Source: Metridium senile
Taxonomy: Eukaryota > Cnidaria > Anthozoa > Actiniaria > Metridiidae
Direction: 5' to 3'
NCBI GenBank assembly: GCA_949775045.1
Contig: OX459106.1
Location: 1,662,727 to 1,726,726, forward strand
Length of the DNA: 64,000 nucleotides
Positions 23,844 to 36,675 of this stretch are shown here, piece by piece. The stretch's first letter is position 1. The number at the start of each line of letters is the position of its first letter. The position numbers and the translations under genes were made by a program. The notes under the pieces were generated by a model, which was given only the letters and a program-made list of their open reading frames with translations, made no database searches and was not told the DNA's origin.

Positions 23844-23869
23844 TTCATCTGTAATTTAAATCAAACCAT

Positions 23870-24532
23870 TAGGGGTGGACCATTAGAAGTTGTGGGAGTG
23901 GGGGTGGCAATTCCCAAAATAAAAAACGTGCACAGCCAATGCGCCCTTGAACGAAAAAAATCCTGCACAGTGCCAAGCTAAAAAAAAAACAACTTGCAGA
24001 ACCTTGAGGGGTAGCGAATGGTAAAATTTTAAAATCCTAACCCGGCTGGGATTCTAAAAATATATCAGCTCATATATTTATTACTGTTCAGTATTTAAAA
24101 ATTCTTGACTCCGAGACATCAAAAACACAAAAATCCGAAACTTTGAGGCATCAAAAACACGAAACTCTGAGACGTTGAGGCATCAAAAACACAAAAATCC
24201 GAGACTTATTTTGTATCAGTATACAATGTATACCAAAACAAAGACTTGCCCCAAGTCGACCTCGGTGTGTTTTCCCGACAAAAAGTGAACAAATCGCCCG
24301 AAAGTTAGCTAATAAAAGTCACGAAGAAACTGCGCGTAGTACCAGAACGGAAAAACGGACATTTGAAAAGTTTAACCAAAACACAAACAGTTGTTTTCGC
24401 TTTTAATTTCAGAGAACAAAATTTTGTAAAAAAAAAAAAACGTGCAAGATCACTCTGGTCGAAAAAAAAATCTTGCACAACCCGTGCGGCGAAAAAAAAT
24501 AACCTACACAAAAATATTGCCACCCCCGCAGG
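23870..24532. mobile_element. TIR element D, unit 1
   Basis: The left end carries gtgggagtgggggtggcaat and the right end attgccacccccgcag, which are inverted. Inside, cgtgca/tgcacg motifs next to gaaaaaaa runs also mirror each other. Non-coding; the 88-codon minus frame here is a shadow. It sits between the TTTG run and the next unit. Confidence 0.6.
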
Positions 24533-24607
24533 GTAACCGAGCAGGAGTGTTTTATCAGTATTTAAAGTCAAGAGGCGAAGCCAAGTAGTTGAAGTATGAG
24601 ATTCAAG

Positions 24608-24763
24608 GTAAATTCATTTTTGGACTCGGGAATTCCACGTTGAATTTCACTCGAAAACTCAATATCGCACTCATCGCTCCACGGACTCGGCGATTCATGC
24701 GATATTGACTTCTCTCGTGAAATTCAACGTGGAATTCCCTCGTCCTCCAATGAATTTACCTAT
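24608..24763. mobile_element. Foldback element in unit 2 (also 27270-27425 and 29952-30107)
   Basis: aggtaaattcattt at 24608 returns in reverse complement ending at 24763, with arms of about 70 bases around gaattccacgttgaatttca. It is present at the same place in units 2, 3 and 4 and absent in unit 1, so it inserted into the ancestor of units 2-4. Confidence 0.75.
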
Positions 24764-25083
24764 AAAACCCGATCTGCGAGTTCCTTTAACGGCTTCAAAA
24801 ACCCCAAACTAAATTTTATGTTTTTGTGAAAAAATCAAGGATTTAATGAAGTTTTATTAGAAAAAATTCAGGTTAAAGTTTATGTAAATTAGGGTGAATC
24901 TATATCTTCAGTTAACACACTCGTGACTGTTACGATTTCTTTTATAAAGTTCTCATGAATTATTTATTTGTTGAATTATAAAATAAAGGTTCTCCCTAAT
25001 TTACATAAACTTTAACCTGAATTTTCTCTAATAAACTTTAATAAATCATCATTTTTCCTTTTTTAACTAAAACACAAAATATA

Positions 25084-25473
25084 CAGTCATTTAAAAAAAC
25101 GTTGTTGCCGACCGGCTTCGCGACTACGCGACTAGACCTAAAAGGAGTACGGGTAAAAATCACTGAAGCTATTAGCTGCATATATTATCAACATCTTGAG
25201 CGCTCAGTGCCTTGCTTCTATTATAGATTTACGCTGGCGATTGATTTGGATGACAAATCCTCTGCATGGAAACTGAAAAAATATCTATTTACTTGTCGAT
25301 ATCTCCACGCTCTATACGACGGTTAATTTCTTTGCACAGAACGCCAAGGTACATATTCATTCATTTTAGCGCGTGCTAAAAAATTAATGCTTGAGTGATT
25401 TTACCCATACTCCCGCTTGGGCTTGTCGCGCAGTCGCGGAGCCGGTCGGCGACAACGTTTTATCAAATGACTG
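25084..25473. mobile_element. Tc1/mariner-like MITE (unit 2)
   Basis: Same element as at 22413, between TA dinucleotides, with CAGTCATTT ends. Confidence 0.75.
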
Positions 25474-25825
25474 TATACTTTTTGAAGACACTCGCAGACC
25501 ATGTTTTATCACGTCTAAAACCACTTGGCTTCACCTCCGATCCTGGTTTTAAATCCTGATAAAGCACTTCTGCTCGTTTATTAAACTATACATAAAGACA
25601 CAACCGTACGCTATGTATCGCTTTTTATAAAATATATACATATATCAGAGCGCGTGTAGTGCATAATTTTTGTTAATGCTCACTATACCTAGTTCACAGT
25701 AAAACAATCAAATGTCAACTACTGAAAACAAATCAACAAATAGTGAATTGTCATTGGTTGTTTGTGATTAAAATCACTATTTTACGTGGACAACGTTTAT
25801 GATATTGACTGTATCAGATACATAC

Positions 25826-26074
25826 CTTTTTTGTTACACTTATTACCCTGGCAGGAACTCATCTTGCAAGCACTGGTGATGCCCTTATTCATTAGATAAG
25901 CGCACGGATCCTTGCCATTCCAAGGCTTGGTGCAGCCTGCCTGGTAATAAGTTTCACCAGCCTGAGTAACAGTACCAGAATAACATTCAGACATTGGGGG
26001 ATGGCATTCGCTGGTCGTTTCACATTCACTTGATGGAGCAGGATCGACAATTTTGCATTTATAGCATTTATGCG
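25826..26074 (-). CDS. Ly6/uPAR domain exon, unit 2
   Basis: Same length, phases and cysteine pattern as the unit 1 exon, and it encodes the same residues. The only nearby change is after the donor, where the read-through tail would end SIS rather than SMS. That difference falls outside the exon if the donor is used. Confidence 0.8.
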
Positions 26075-26416
26075 CTACAAATAAATAAATAAATAAATAA
26101 ATAAATCTAATCAGATCGAAGAACTTTGCTTTTGCCTTCTAAACTTGATTTTGGTGGACTTCAATCAACTGTATTTCCAAGGCAACACGTACATGAAAAT
26201 GTCCGTTGCAGATCTCAGCGATAATGTTAAATCGATTTTAATCTCTCCATTATTAATTTCTGAGTATTCTAGGACGAAAAGGTTTGATAAAAAGACAAAA
26301 AGAAGATTCAATTCTGTCAAAATAAGATCTAATTTAAGCAATTTATTCGTAATGCTTATTTATCGCCGTTCGGCAACGGCCTATTTTGACTAAATTTCCT
26401 GAATTTCCTTGGAAAT

Positions 26417-26506
26417 GTTTGTTTGTTTGTTTGTTTGTTTGTTTGTTTGTTTGTTTGTTTGTTTGTTTGTTTGTTTGTTTGTTTGTTTGTTTGTTTGTTT
26501 GTTTGT
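26417..26506. repeat. (TTTG)n microsatellite, unit 2
   Basis: About 22 copies at the duplication junction. Confidence 0.95.
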
Positions 26507-26526
26507 TCATCTGTAATTTAAATCAA

Positions 26527-27194
26527 ACCATTAGGGGTGGACCATTAGAAGTTGTGGGAGTGGGGGTGGCAATTCCCAAAATAAAAAACGTGCACAGCCA
26601 ATGCGCCCCCGAACGAAAAAAATCCTGCACAGTGCCAAGCTAAAAAAAAAACAACTTGCAGAACCTTGAGGGGTAGCGAATGGTAAAATTTTAAAATCCT
26701 AACCCGGCTGGGATTCTAAAAATATATCAGCTCATATATTTATTACTGTTCAGTATTTAAAAATTCTTGACTCCGAGACATCAAAAACACAAAAATCCGA
26801 AACTTTGAGGCATCAAAAACACGAAACTCTGAGACGTTGAGGCATCAAAAACACAAAAATCCGAGACTTATTTTGTATCAGTATACAATGTATACCAAAA
26901 CAAAGACTTGCCCCAAGTCGACCTCGGTGTGTTTTCCCGACAAAAAGTTAACAAATCGCCCGAAAGTTAGCTAATAAAAGTCACGAAGAAACTGCGCGTA
27001 GTACCAGAACGGAAAAACGGACATTTGAAAAGTTTAACCAAAACACAAACAGTTGTTTTCGCTTTTAATTTCAGAGAACAAAATTTTGTAAAAAAAAAAA
27101 AACGTGCAAGATCACTCTGGTCGAAAAAAAAATCTTGCACAACCCGTGCGGCGAAAAAAAATAACCTACACAAAAATATTGCCACCCCCGCAGG
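26527..27194. mobile_element. TIR element D, unit 2
   Basis: Second copy of the inverted gtgggggtggcaat / attgccaccccc element, nearly identical to that in unit 1. Confidence 0.6.
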
Positions 27195-27745
27195 GTAACC
27201 GAGCAGGAGTGTTTTATCAGTATTTAAAGTCAAGAGGCGAAGCCAAGTAGTTGAAGTATGAGATTCAAGGTAAATTCATTTTTGGACTCGGGAATTCCAC
27301 GTTGAATTTCACTCGAAAACTCAATATCGCACTCATCGCTCCACGGACTCGGCGATTCATGCGAAATTGACTTCTCTCGTGAAATTCAACGTGGAATTCC
27401 CTCGTCCTCCAATGAATTTACCTATAAAACCCGATCTGCGAGTTCCTTTAACGGCTTCAAAAACCCCAAACTAAATTTTATGTTTTTGTGAAAAAATCAA
27501 GGATTTAATGAAGTTTTATTAGAAAAAATTCAGGTTAAAGTTTATGTAAATTAGGGTGAATCTATATCTTCAGTTAACACACTCGTGACTGTTACGATTT
27601 CTTTTATAAAGTTCTCATGAATTATTTATTTGTTGAATTATAAAATAAAGGTTCTCCCTAATTTACATAAACTTTAACCTGAATTTTCTCTAATAAACTT
27701 TAATAAATCATCATTTTTCCTTTTTTAACTAAAACACAAAATATA

Positions 27746-28135
27746 CAGTCATTTAAAAAAACGTTGTTGCCGACCGGCTTCGCGACTACGCGACTAGACC
27801 TAAAAGGAGTACGGGTAAAAATCACTGAAGCTATTAGCTGCATATATTATCAACATCTTGAGCGCTCAGTGCCTTGCTTCTATTATAGATTTACGCTGGC
27901 GATTGATTTGGATGACAAATCCTCTGCATGGAAACTGAAGAAATATCTATTTACTTGTCGATATCTCCACGCTCTATACGACGGTTAATTTCTTTGCACA
28001 GAACGCCAAGGTACATATTCATTCATTTTAGCGCGTGCTAAAAAATTAATGCTTGAGTGATTTTACCCATACTCCCGCTTGGGCTTGTCGCGCAGTCGCG
28101 GAGCCGGTCGGCGACAACGTTTTATCAAATGACTG
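27746..28135. mobile_element. Tc1/mariner-like MITE (unit 3)
   Basis: Same element as in units 1 and 2, flanked by TA. Confidence 0.75.
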
Positions 28136-28487
28136 TATACTTTTTGAAGACACTCGCAGACCATGTTTTATCACGTCTAAAACCACTTGGCTTCACCTCC
28201 GATCATGGTTTTAAATCCTGATAAAGCACTTCTGCTCGTTTATTAAACTATACATAAAGACACAACCGTACGCTATGTATCGCTTTTTATAAAATATATA
28301 CATATATCAGAGCGCGTGTAGTGCATAATTTTTGTTAATGCTCACTATACCTAGTTCACAGTAAAACAATCAAATGTCAACTACTGAAAACAAATCAACA
28401 AATAGTGAATTGTCATTGGTTGTTTGTGATTAAAATCACTATTTTACGTGGACAACGTTTATGACATTGACTGTATCAGATACATAC

Positions 28488-28736
28488 CTTTTTTGTTACA
28501 CTTATTACCCTGGCAGGAACTCATCTTGCAAGCACTGGTGATGCCCTTATTCATTAGATAAGCGCACGGATCCTTGCCATTCCAAGGCTTGGTGCAGCCT
28601 GCCTGGTAATAAGTTTCACCAGCCTGAGTAACAGTACCAGAATAACATTCAGACATTGGGGGATGGCATTCGCTGGTCGTTTCACATTCACTTGATGGAG
28701 CAGGATCGACAATTTTGCATTTATAGCATTTATGCG
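28488..28736 (-). CDS. Ly6/uPAR domain exon, unit 3
   Basis: Encodes the same 83 residues as units 1 and 2, with the same splice sites. Three identical coding copies in a row argue for very recent duplication, conversion, or an assembly repeat. Confidence 0.8.
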
Positions 28737-29078
28737 CTACAAATAAATAAATAAATAAATAAATAAATCTTATCAGATCGAAGAACTTTGCTTTTGCCTT
28801 CTAAACTTGATTTTGGTGGACGTCAATCAACTGTATTTCCAAGGCAACACGTACATGAAAATGTCCGTTGCAGATCTCAGCGATAATGTTAAATCGATTT
28901 TAATCTCTCCATTATTAATTTCTGAGTATTCTAGGACGAAAAGGTTTGATAAAAAGACAAAAAGAAGATTCAATTCTGTCAAAATAAGATCTAATTTAAG
29001 CAATTTATTCGTAATGCTTATTTATCGCCGTTCGGCAACGGCCTATTTTGACTAAATTTCCTGAATTTCCTTGGAAAT

Positions 29079-29184
29079 GTTTGTTTGTTTGTTTGTTTGT
29101 TTGTTTGTTTGTTTGTTTGTTTGTTTGTTTGTTTGTTTGTTTGTTTGTTTGTTTGTTTGTTTGTTTGTTTGTTTGTTTGTTTGT
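29079..29184. repeat. (TTTG)n microsatellite, unit 3
   Basis: About 26 copies at the duplication junction. Confidence 0.95.
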
Positions 29185-29207
29185 TCATCTGTAATTTAAA
29201 TCAAACC

Positions 29208-29876
29208 ATTAGGGGTGGACCATTAGAAGTTGTGGGAGTGGGGGTGGCAATTCCCAAAATAAAAAACGTGCACAGCCAATGCGCCCTTGAACGAAAAAAA
29301 TCCTGCACAGTGCCAAGCTAAAAAAAAAACAACTTGCAGAACCTTGAGGGGTAGCGAATGGTAAAATTTTAAAATCCTAACCCGGCTGGGATTCTAAAAA
29401 TATATCAGCTCATATATTTATTACTGTTCAGTATTTAAAAATTCTTGACTCCGAGACATCAAAAACACAAAAATCCGAAACTTTGAGGCATCAAAAACAC
29501 GAAACTCTGAGACGTACGTTGAGGCATCAAAAACACAAAAATCCGAGACTTATTTTGTATCAGTATACAATGTATACCAAAACAAAGACTTGCCCCAAGT
29601 CGACCTCGGTGTGTTTTCCCGACAAAAAGTTAACAAATCGCCCGAAAGTTAGCTAATAAAAGTCACGAAGAAACTGCGCGTAGTACCAGAACGGAAAAAC
29701 GGACATTTGAAAAGTTTAACCAAAACACAAACAGTTGTTTTCGCTTTTAATTTCAGAGAACAAAATTTTGTAAAAAAAAAAAAACGTGCAAGATCACTCT
29801 GGTCGAAAAAAAAATCTTGCACAACCCGTGCGGCGAAAAAAAATAACCTACACAAAAATATTGCCACCCCCGCAGG
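29208..29876. mobile_element. TIR element D, unit 3
   Basis: Third copy, just before unit 4. Confidence 0.6.
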
Positions 29877-30427
29877 GTAACCGAGCAGGAGTGTTTTATC
29901 AGTATTTAAAGTCAAGAGGCGAAGCCAAGTAGTTGAAGTATGAGATTCAAGGTAAATTCATTTTTGGACTCGGGAATTCCACGTTGAATTTCACTCGAAA
30001 ACTCAATATCGCACTCATCGCTCCACGGACTCGGCGATTCATGCGATATTGACTTCTCTCGTGAAATTCAACGTGGAATTCCCTCGTCCTCCAATGAATT
30101 TACCTATAAAACCCGATCTGCGAGTTCCTTTAACGGCTTCAAAAACCCCAAACTAAATTTTATGTTTTTGTGAAAAAATCAAGGATTTAATGAAGTTTTA
30201 TTAGAAAAAATTCAGGTTAAAGTTTATGTAAATTAGGGTGAATCTATATCTTCAGTTAACACACTCGTGACTGTTACGATTTCTTTTATAAAGTTCTCAT
30301 GAATTATTTATTTGTTGAATTATAAAATAAAGGTTCTCCCTAATTTACATAAACTTTAACCTGAGTTTTCTCTAATAAACTTTAATAAATCATCATTTTT
30401 CCTTTTTTAACTAAAACACAAAATATA

Positions 30428-30817
30428 CAGTCATTTAAAAAAACGTTGTTGCCGACCGGCTTCGCGACTACGCGACTAGACCTAAAAGGAGTACGGGTAA
30501 AAATCACTGAAGCTATTAGCTGCATATATTATCAACATCTTGAGCATTCAGTGCCTTGCTTCTATTATAGATTTACGCTGGCGATTGATTTGGATGACAA
30601 ATCCTCTGCATGGAAACTGAAGAAATATCTATTTACTTGTCGATATCTCTACGCTCTATACGACGGTTAATTTCTTTGCACAGAACGCCAAGGTACATAT
30701 TCATTCATTTTAGCGCGTGCTAAAAAATTAATGCTTGAGTGATTTTACCCATACTCCCGCTTGGGCTTGTCGCGCAGTCGCGGAGCCGGTCGGCGACAAC
30801 GTTTTATCAAATGACTG
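30428..30817. mobile_element. Tc1/mariner-like MITE (unit 4)
   Basis: Fourth copy, with TA on both sides and CAGTCATTT ends. Confidence 0.75.
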
Positions 30818-31173
30818 TATACTTTTTGAAGACACTCGCAGACCATGTTTTATCACGTCTAAAACCACTTGGCTTCACCTCCGATCCTGGTTTTAAATCC
30901 TGATAATTAAAGCACTTCTGCTCGTTTATTAAACTATACATAAAGACACAACCGTACGCTATGTATCGCTTTTTATAAAATATATACATATATCAGAGCG
31001 CGTGTAGTGCATAATTTTTGTTAATGCTCACTATACCTAGTTCACAGTAAAACAATCAAATGTCAACTACTGAAAACAAATCAACAAATAGTGAATTGTC
31101 ATTGGTTGTTTGTGATTAAAATCACTATTTTACGTGGACAACGTTTATGACATTGACTGTATCAGATACATAC

Positions 31174-31422
31174 CTTTTTTGTTACACTTATTACCCTGGC
31201 AGGAACTCATCTTGCAAGCACTGGTGATGCCCTTATTCATTAGATAAGCGCACGGATCCTTGCCATTCCAAGGCTTGGTGCAGCCTGCCTGGTAATATGT
31301 TTCACCAGCCTTAGTAAAAGTACCAGAATAACATTCAGACATTGGGGGATGGCATTCGCTGGTCGTTTCACATTCACTTGATGGAGCAGGATCGACAATT
31401 TTGCATTTATAGCATTTATGCG
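31174..31422 (-). CDS. Ly6/uPAR domain exon, unit 4
   Basis: Same splice sites and ten cysteines as the others, but with two substitutions in the second loop (GTFTKAGE instead of GTVTQAGE). It is the copy nearest the signal-peptide exon and the most divergent of the four. The flanking intron differs as well: the AAAT run past the acceptor is interrupted by aaaac. Confidence 0.82.
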
Positions 31423-31740
31423 CTACAAATAAAAACAAAAATAAACAAAAATAAATAAATAAATCTTATCAGATCGAAGAACTTTGCTTTTGCCTTCTAA
31501 ACTTGATTTTGGTGGACTTCAATCAACTGTATTTCCAAGGCAACACGTACCTGAAAATGCCGTTGCAGATCAGCGATAATGTTAAATCGATTTTAATCTC
31601 TCCATTATTGATTTCCGAGTATTCTAGGACGAAAAGGTTTGATAAAAAGACAAAAAGAAGATTCAATTTATTCGTAATGCTTATTTATCGCCGTTCGGCA
31701 ACGGACTATTTTGACTGAATTTCCTTGGAAATATCGTTGA

Positions 31741-32330
<590 letters not shown>

Positions 32331-34090
32331 AGAAAATTAAAGAAAACGTTTCTATCAATACCTTACTTACATTATACACTTTGGTTAATTTGAATGATCC
32401 CCTTCATAGTTCCCTGAACCACCTTCAGAAAGGTAGCGGAAGCGAGACGAACCTAGAGCCTGCAATGATAGGGACCTTTTAACACCTTACCGGACAATTA
32501 CTCACGTATCTCTATCATTGCAAGCTCAACGTTCGTCTCGTTTCGATACAAAGGCTCGGCTTCCTTTTAAGATGGCGCAGGGACCTGTGAAGGGGGAGAC
32601 TATTATGCAGCACAACCAACGTACTATACAACTAGTTGATACCTAGCTTTTTTTGTCATAATAAATGTTTTGTTTTTCTAATAACATCATATTTGTATAG
32701 ATTCCTGTACTATAATACTTGCACAATATTTATAATATGCAAAGTGCTTTTAATTTATTATCAATCAGCGTTCCTATCAAGCAAAGAACTGCCAAGAAAC
32801 TACAGTTGACTCTCTAGTAAGCGACCACCCTCGGACCAGAACAAAGCGATGCAATCCAATTATTTATCAAAACACATAATCTTTTATATACCCTTCCCCA
32901 AAGGGAAGTTTCGCGTTACGTAACAACACAAGGGAGCTGCTAAATAGGAGACTACTCCAATGGTTGAATTCATTAAAATAACACTTGACAAACAACGTAA
33001 GCGAATCGTTGTTGGTGAGGCAAACCAACCGGCTATTACCAAAAAAAATTGTCTTATATAATGATTTCTTTGCTCAATTAGAAAAATATCGATTGTTAAG
33101 AAAGTTTTATTTTTTGTTAATTTTGTTTCCTAGTTCAAAATATTCTCGCGCGTATTTTATTTTTTAAATCGTATTGCGTATAATTTTTACCGGTTTTTCT
33201 GCTGGATATCAAAATGTTGTCTTCAGGACATTTTCCCACCAGCGCTTACTCTATAAAGCCGTTTATCAAACCAGGTATGTTTTTCTTAGTCTGTTTCCAA
33301 CTATGCATAGATTTCTATTATCATTCACAACTGTCTAGGCTGTTTTTTGCATAATTTCGTACTTTTTTATTGAAGATTTACACGGTCAAGTTTTTTAGCT
33401 CCTACTAAGGTTTGTTTTCATTCAACTTACATTTCCCTGACACAATTACAACCACTTTCACTCATCTAATACACGTATACATCTATGGTAACCGCGTGTA
33501 GGGTTAAGCTCTAAGGCCTTGGAGTATGAAACACGTTTGTCATCTACCATAATGACAACAGTTTAACATCTTAGCCCCTGATGAGTTATGTTAAACTGGG
33601 TTTACCATTACACTATATCGATCTATTCGTGTATTAGACCACATATGAGCTCATATCACAAATCACCTACAAACAAACAAAATATATCCCTCTACCCTAA
33701 CAATAGAGTCCGATTACCCTCTAGTATTTAAACAATCAATATTGTACATGTTGAGTGTATTAAAAAATCTCTTGACAAACCACTATTACCAAGGTTGCTT
33801 TGTTGGTGGTGAAAGCCAATTATTTATCAAAGTACAAAGTCGTCTATAATGTTTTCCTTGCTTGATTTGAAAATAACGATTGTTAAGAAAGTTGAATTCA
33901 TTTAATCAATTTTATAATTAGTTTCATAGTTTCACTCCAGGGTGATTTCATTAAAAAAAGAACACTTGACAAACTATTTACCGAATCTTTGATGCTGAAG
34001 CAAACCAATTTGTTATGAAAACAACTAGTCTTATTAATAATTTATTTGCTAAACCCTAAAAAGAAAAAAAATCGCTTGCATTTGTTTGTT
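32331..34090. other. Locus 1-specific intron DNA
   Basis: Absent from locus 2, where the shared segment is followed directly by the 24-bp array. A small inverted repeat links about 32440-32475 (gcgagacgaacc, tgcaatgatag) with 32508-32540. The remainder is AT-rich, with repeated cttgacaaac and attgttaagaaagtt motifs (33060-33900). No gene was recognised. Confidence 0.45.
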
Positions 34091-34094
34091 GATT

Positions 34095-34466
34095 TGAGCT
34101 CTGTCCACACTTATCCGGGTTTTTTTAACGAATACTTTTTTCACCGTTTACGCCTTCCGTCTACATGTTAGTAAACTGCGTTTTCATTCACCGAATACGC
34201 TCTCCAGACTGGAGATGTTTCGAAAACGGAGGTTTATCGTATACGTGTGGACAGCGAAAACGGAGGTTGTTGATGACGTCAGAGCTCGAGCTACAATCCA
34301 GTCATGCATGCACTTAGTAATTGTAAGCTAGTATTTTTTATCGTTTTCGTGTATACGTGTGGAAGCGGTCAATTCGACTACGCTGTGTGGACGTCGATAT
34401 CTTTGAATACTGGGAAACAAAAATCTCCATTTTAAAATATACCCGGATAAGTGTGAACAGGACCTT
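34095..34466. mobile_element. MITE with GTCCACACTTATCCGGGT-type ends
   Basis: The left end ctctgtccacacttatccgg and the right end ccggataagtgtgaacagga are inverted. Inside, aaaacggag and cgttttcgtgtatacgtgtg also repeat in opposite orientation. Non-coding and about 370 bases. Target duplication not resolved. Confidence 0.7.
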
Positions 34467-34624
34467 AGTTTCGATACCTGTTCCAAATTGTACCCATATT
34501 TATAGCGATTATAGAGTGACACAATTTAATACGTAAATTCATATTTTTTTGGAAGAATATAGAATAATTTATTGCACAATGCTAGACCCAAGTATAAGAA
34601 GAGCTTTAAATTTATTAAACTCTG

Positions 34625-34912
34625 CTAAGCAATCCAAAACCGACTGTGTAAAGCAATCCACAATTAACTGTGCTAATCAATCCACAATCAACTGTGCTAA
34701 TCAATCCACAGTCTACTGTGCTAATCAAACTACAATCAAATGTGCTCATCAATCAACAATCAACTGTGCTCATCAATCCACAATCAAATGGGCTAATCAA
34801 TCCACAATCTACTGTGCTAATCAATCCATAATCCACTGTACATGTGCTTATCAATCCACAATCTACTGTGCTCATCAATCCAGAATCAAATGTGCTAATC
34901 ACCTTACTGAAT
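34625..34912. repeat. 24-bp minisatellite in intron 1 of locus 1
   Basis: About 11 imperfect copies of a unit like aatcaatccacaatcaactg plus tgct. The same unit forms the much longer array at 49085-50030 in locus 2, at the same place 60-70 bases downstream of the signal-peptide exon. Confidence 0.92.
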
Positions 34913-34978
34913 CACCTTAAAATATCTACTGGTAAATCTAGAAATAAATAATAATTAAAACAAATTAAAATAATAAAC

Positions 34979-35015
34979 TTGTTACACTTACCAACACAGT
35001 CAGAAGATACTTCAT
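34979..35015 (-). CDS. Signal-peptide exon of Ly6 locus 1
   Basis: From the ATG at 35015 it encodes MKYLLTVLVSVT and one further base, ending before a gt at 34978. That phase (1) fits every Ly6 exon of the array, giving a short hydrophobic leader directly before HKCYKC. A textbook gtaagt lies 13 bases earlier but would leave phase 0, which does not fit. The same exon, with one changed residue, sits at 50104-50140. The chosen donor is weak, so the exact end needs cDNA. Confidence 0.65.
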
Positions 35016-35310
35016 TTTCACGACGATGTTGAGAGTCTGACAACTTCTCTGTGAATGATGATACACACCTTTAATAAAGCTAACTATAGATTTTTCTCGG
35101 ATCAGTTGCTGCACACAATGGTTTTGAATACGGCCCACGAGCGCGGGGTGCTCTCAGCTAAAAATGGTTTAGCGCGTCATGTTATAATAAAGATAGACAA
35201 AGTATTTATCATTTTAAAGCTTATATAACAGAGAATAAGGCTGTGTATGTTTTGTTACAAAAAATAATATCGGTTACCAATGACAAACGTAAAACCTCAA
35301 AATCGAGTGC
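35016..35310 (-). promoter_or_regulatory. Upstream region of Ly6 locus 1, conserved with locus 2
   Basis: Shares long matches with 50141-50440 (ctatagatttttctcg, gcgcgtcatgttataata, aaacctcaaaat). Conservation ends at about 35310, where segmental repeat R1 begins. It probably holds the promoter; no element is proven. Confidence 0.5.
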
Positions 35311-35318
35311 TTTCATTT

Positions 35319-36675
35319 TTGTTCTTTCTCATATGCTTTCTTTCTTTTTATACTTGATTGCTATCTTTGAAATAATTATTGTTCATATTCCTTATGAAAA
35401 GAGAAATTAAAAGTAAAACAGTACGAAAACGTGATCAATTGCAAGTTAGGATATACGGTAGTTGTCAATACTTCTTATTGTGGCAAATGGTTTTCTTGTT
35501 CGTTATTTTATCTTGGTATTTGGCAGTTCTGTATTTCAATATTTAAAATGGCAAACCATAGTGGAGAAAACACTGCTCATACTATTAAGTAAAAAAATAA
35601 AAGGCAAACTTTGATCCTATTGTTAGGCATATTCAAAGCAAACAAATTACTAAAAGGGCTCTTTCGGCATAACACATAGATTCCAAAAATGAGTTTGAAT
35701 GGCTGAATTGATTTGAGTGATTAAAATTCTCATGCGAGCGGCAGCGATATGTAGATATCGTCAACACTCATCAGTGGTCTAACGGCCTGTCGTTATGTTA
35801 ACTAGAAATATGCTACTAACGTCTTCCAAAACTGTCAAAAACAACACAAAAACAAAGTTCAACACAATTTGTAAAATCTTTTTTTGAAAACAAGCAGAAA
35901 TTAGGCCAGGGAAGATGATTTTGAAATAATTCTTGCAATGGCATTCCAGACATTGTGTCACGCAACACCGTGACATTGTCAAATTTTACTCTGAAGTCAT
36001 GAACATGCTGCAAAAGGCTGCAAATCATTTGGATTTTAGAAGCCCAAAAATGGTATTACATTTTATAAAAGTCGAAATACATTACTTCACTTGGGTTATA
36101 GACAACCGCGTTGATTGATCGTGGCAATTTGATTTTTTTGGTGCCTTAATTTTGCATATTTTTAGCTTTGGAAAAAAATGAAAAGATACCCAATATTGAA
36201 AAATCCATAATAGCAAAAACTGGTTGGATTGGAAAATTATTAACTAAAACCTAGAATATTTAATGGTGTTCTTTTGTATGTATTTTGAAAAATATGTGCA
36301 CGTGTGATTGGTCTTTAACTTTAAAAGAGCCCGGTTAAGAAGTGTTGTAAAATCCAAAAAAGTCGATTTTCTAACCAAATAATTATTTTTCGAATGTATA
36401 TTTTTTTTTCAGTGACTAGCTCCCTAATGCTATCAACTGGCAAAGTATGAGCATTTTCGATTTCTCGCTTATTGTACACTCTGGTCGATATTTACGTTAT
36501 ACTCATCTCAAAGCCCGCGTATGAAAATCGATAATGGGAAATCAATCAATAAGTAGATATCAATCGATGAAAATAATTAGTTAATTGATATCGATAATCA
36601 TTGGTCATTGCTAATCGATGATCAATGATCGATTGGAAACAATATAAGCAATGTTTATAACAAAAAGATGTTTAA
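35319..36675. repeat. Segmental repeat R, copy 1, left part
   Basis: Matches 42247-44543 (copy R2) at high identity, including frames that are not genes. It ends in agatgTTAA at 36672-36675, where the foldback transposon is inserted. Near its end is a string of short inverted gatatcgat motifs (36550-36640). The 36145-36350 part also occurs in reverse at the window's right edge. Confidence 0.85.

Larger units (their letters stand above)
22021..24532. repeat. Ly6 tandem unit 1
   Basis: First of four tandem units, each opening with taaccgagcaggagtg. It lacks the about 155-base hairpin that units 2-4 carry after gccaagtag, so it preserves that element's empty site near 22080. It contains, in order, a mariner-like MITE, one Ly6 exon, a TTTG run and a TIR element. 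Confidence 0.9.
24533..27194. repeat. Ly6 tandem unit 2
   Basis: 2662 bases. It is almost identical to unit 3 by eye, implying recent duplication or gene conversion. Confidence 0.92.
27195..29876. repeat. Ly6 tandem unit 3
   Basis: 2682 bases. The small length gain over unit 2 comes mainly from a longer TTTG run and a short extra tacg near 29515. Confidence 0.92.
29877..31740. repeat. Ly6 tandem unit 4 (terminal, without TTTG junction)
   Basis: Shares the unit start, hairpin, MITE and exon, but after ccttggaaat continues into atcgttgattgacgtccacg like locus 2. It therefore keeps the ancestral right-hand flank and leads to the signal-peptide exon. A small deletion removes part of the tail seen in units 1-3 (around 31665). 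Confidence 0.88.

Noticed and set aside
24305..24571. 88-residue minus frame repeated in units 1-3
   Set aside because: It sits inside TIR element D with homopolymer-coded residues; the repetition only reflects the tandem units.
34979..35015. Use of the gtaagt donor in the signal-peptide exon
   Set aside because: It leaves phase 0, incompatible with every Ly6 exon; the gt 13 bases further gives the right phase in both loci. Kept as an open point because gtaagt is the stronger signal.
35779..36118. Frames conserved between R1 and R2 (for example 35779-35982 and 42780-42983)
   Set aside because: Conservation covers non-coding sequence equally and the frames have no start, splice or domain support.
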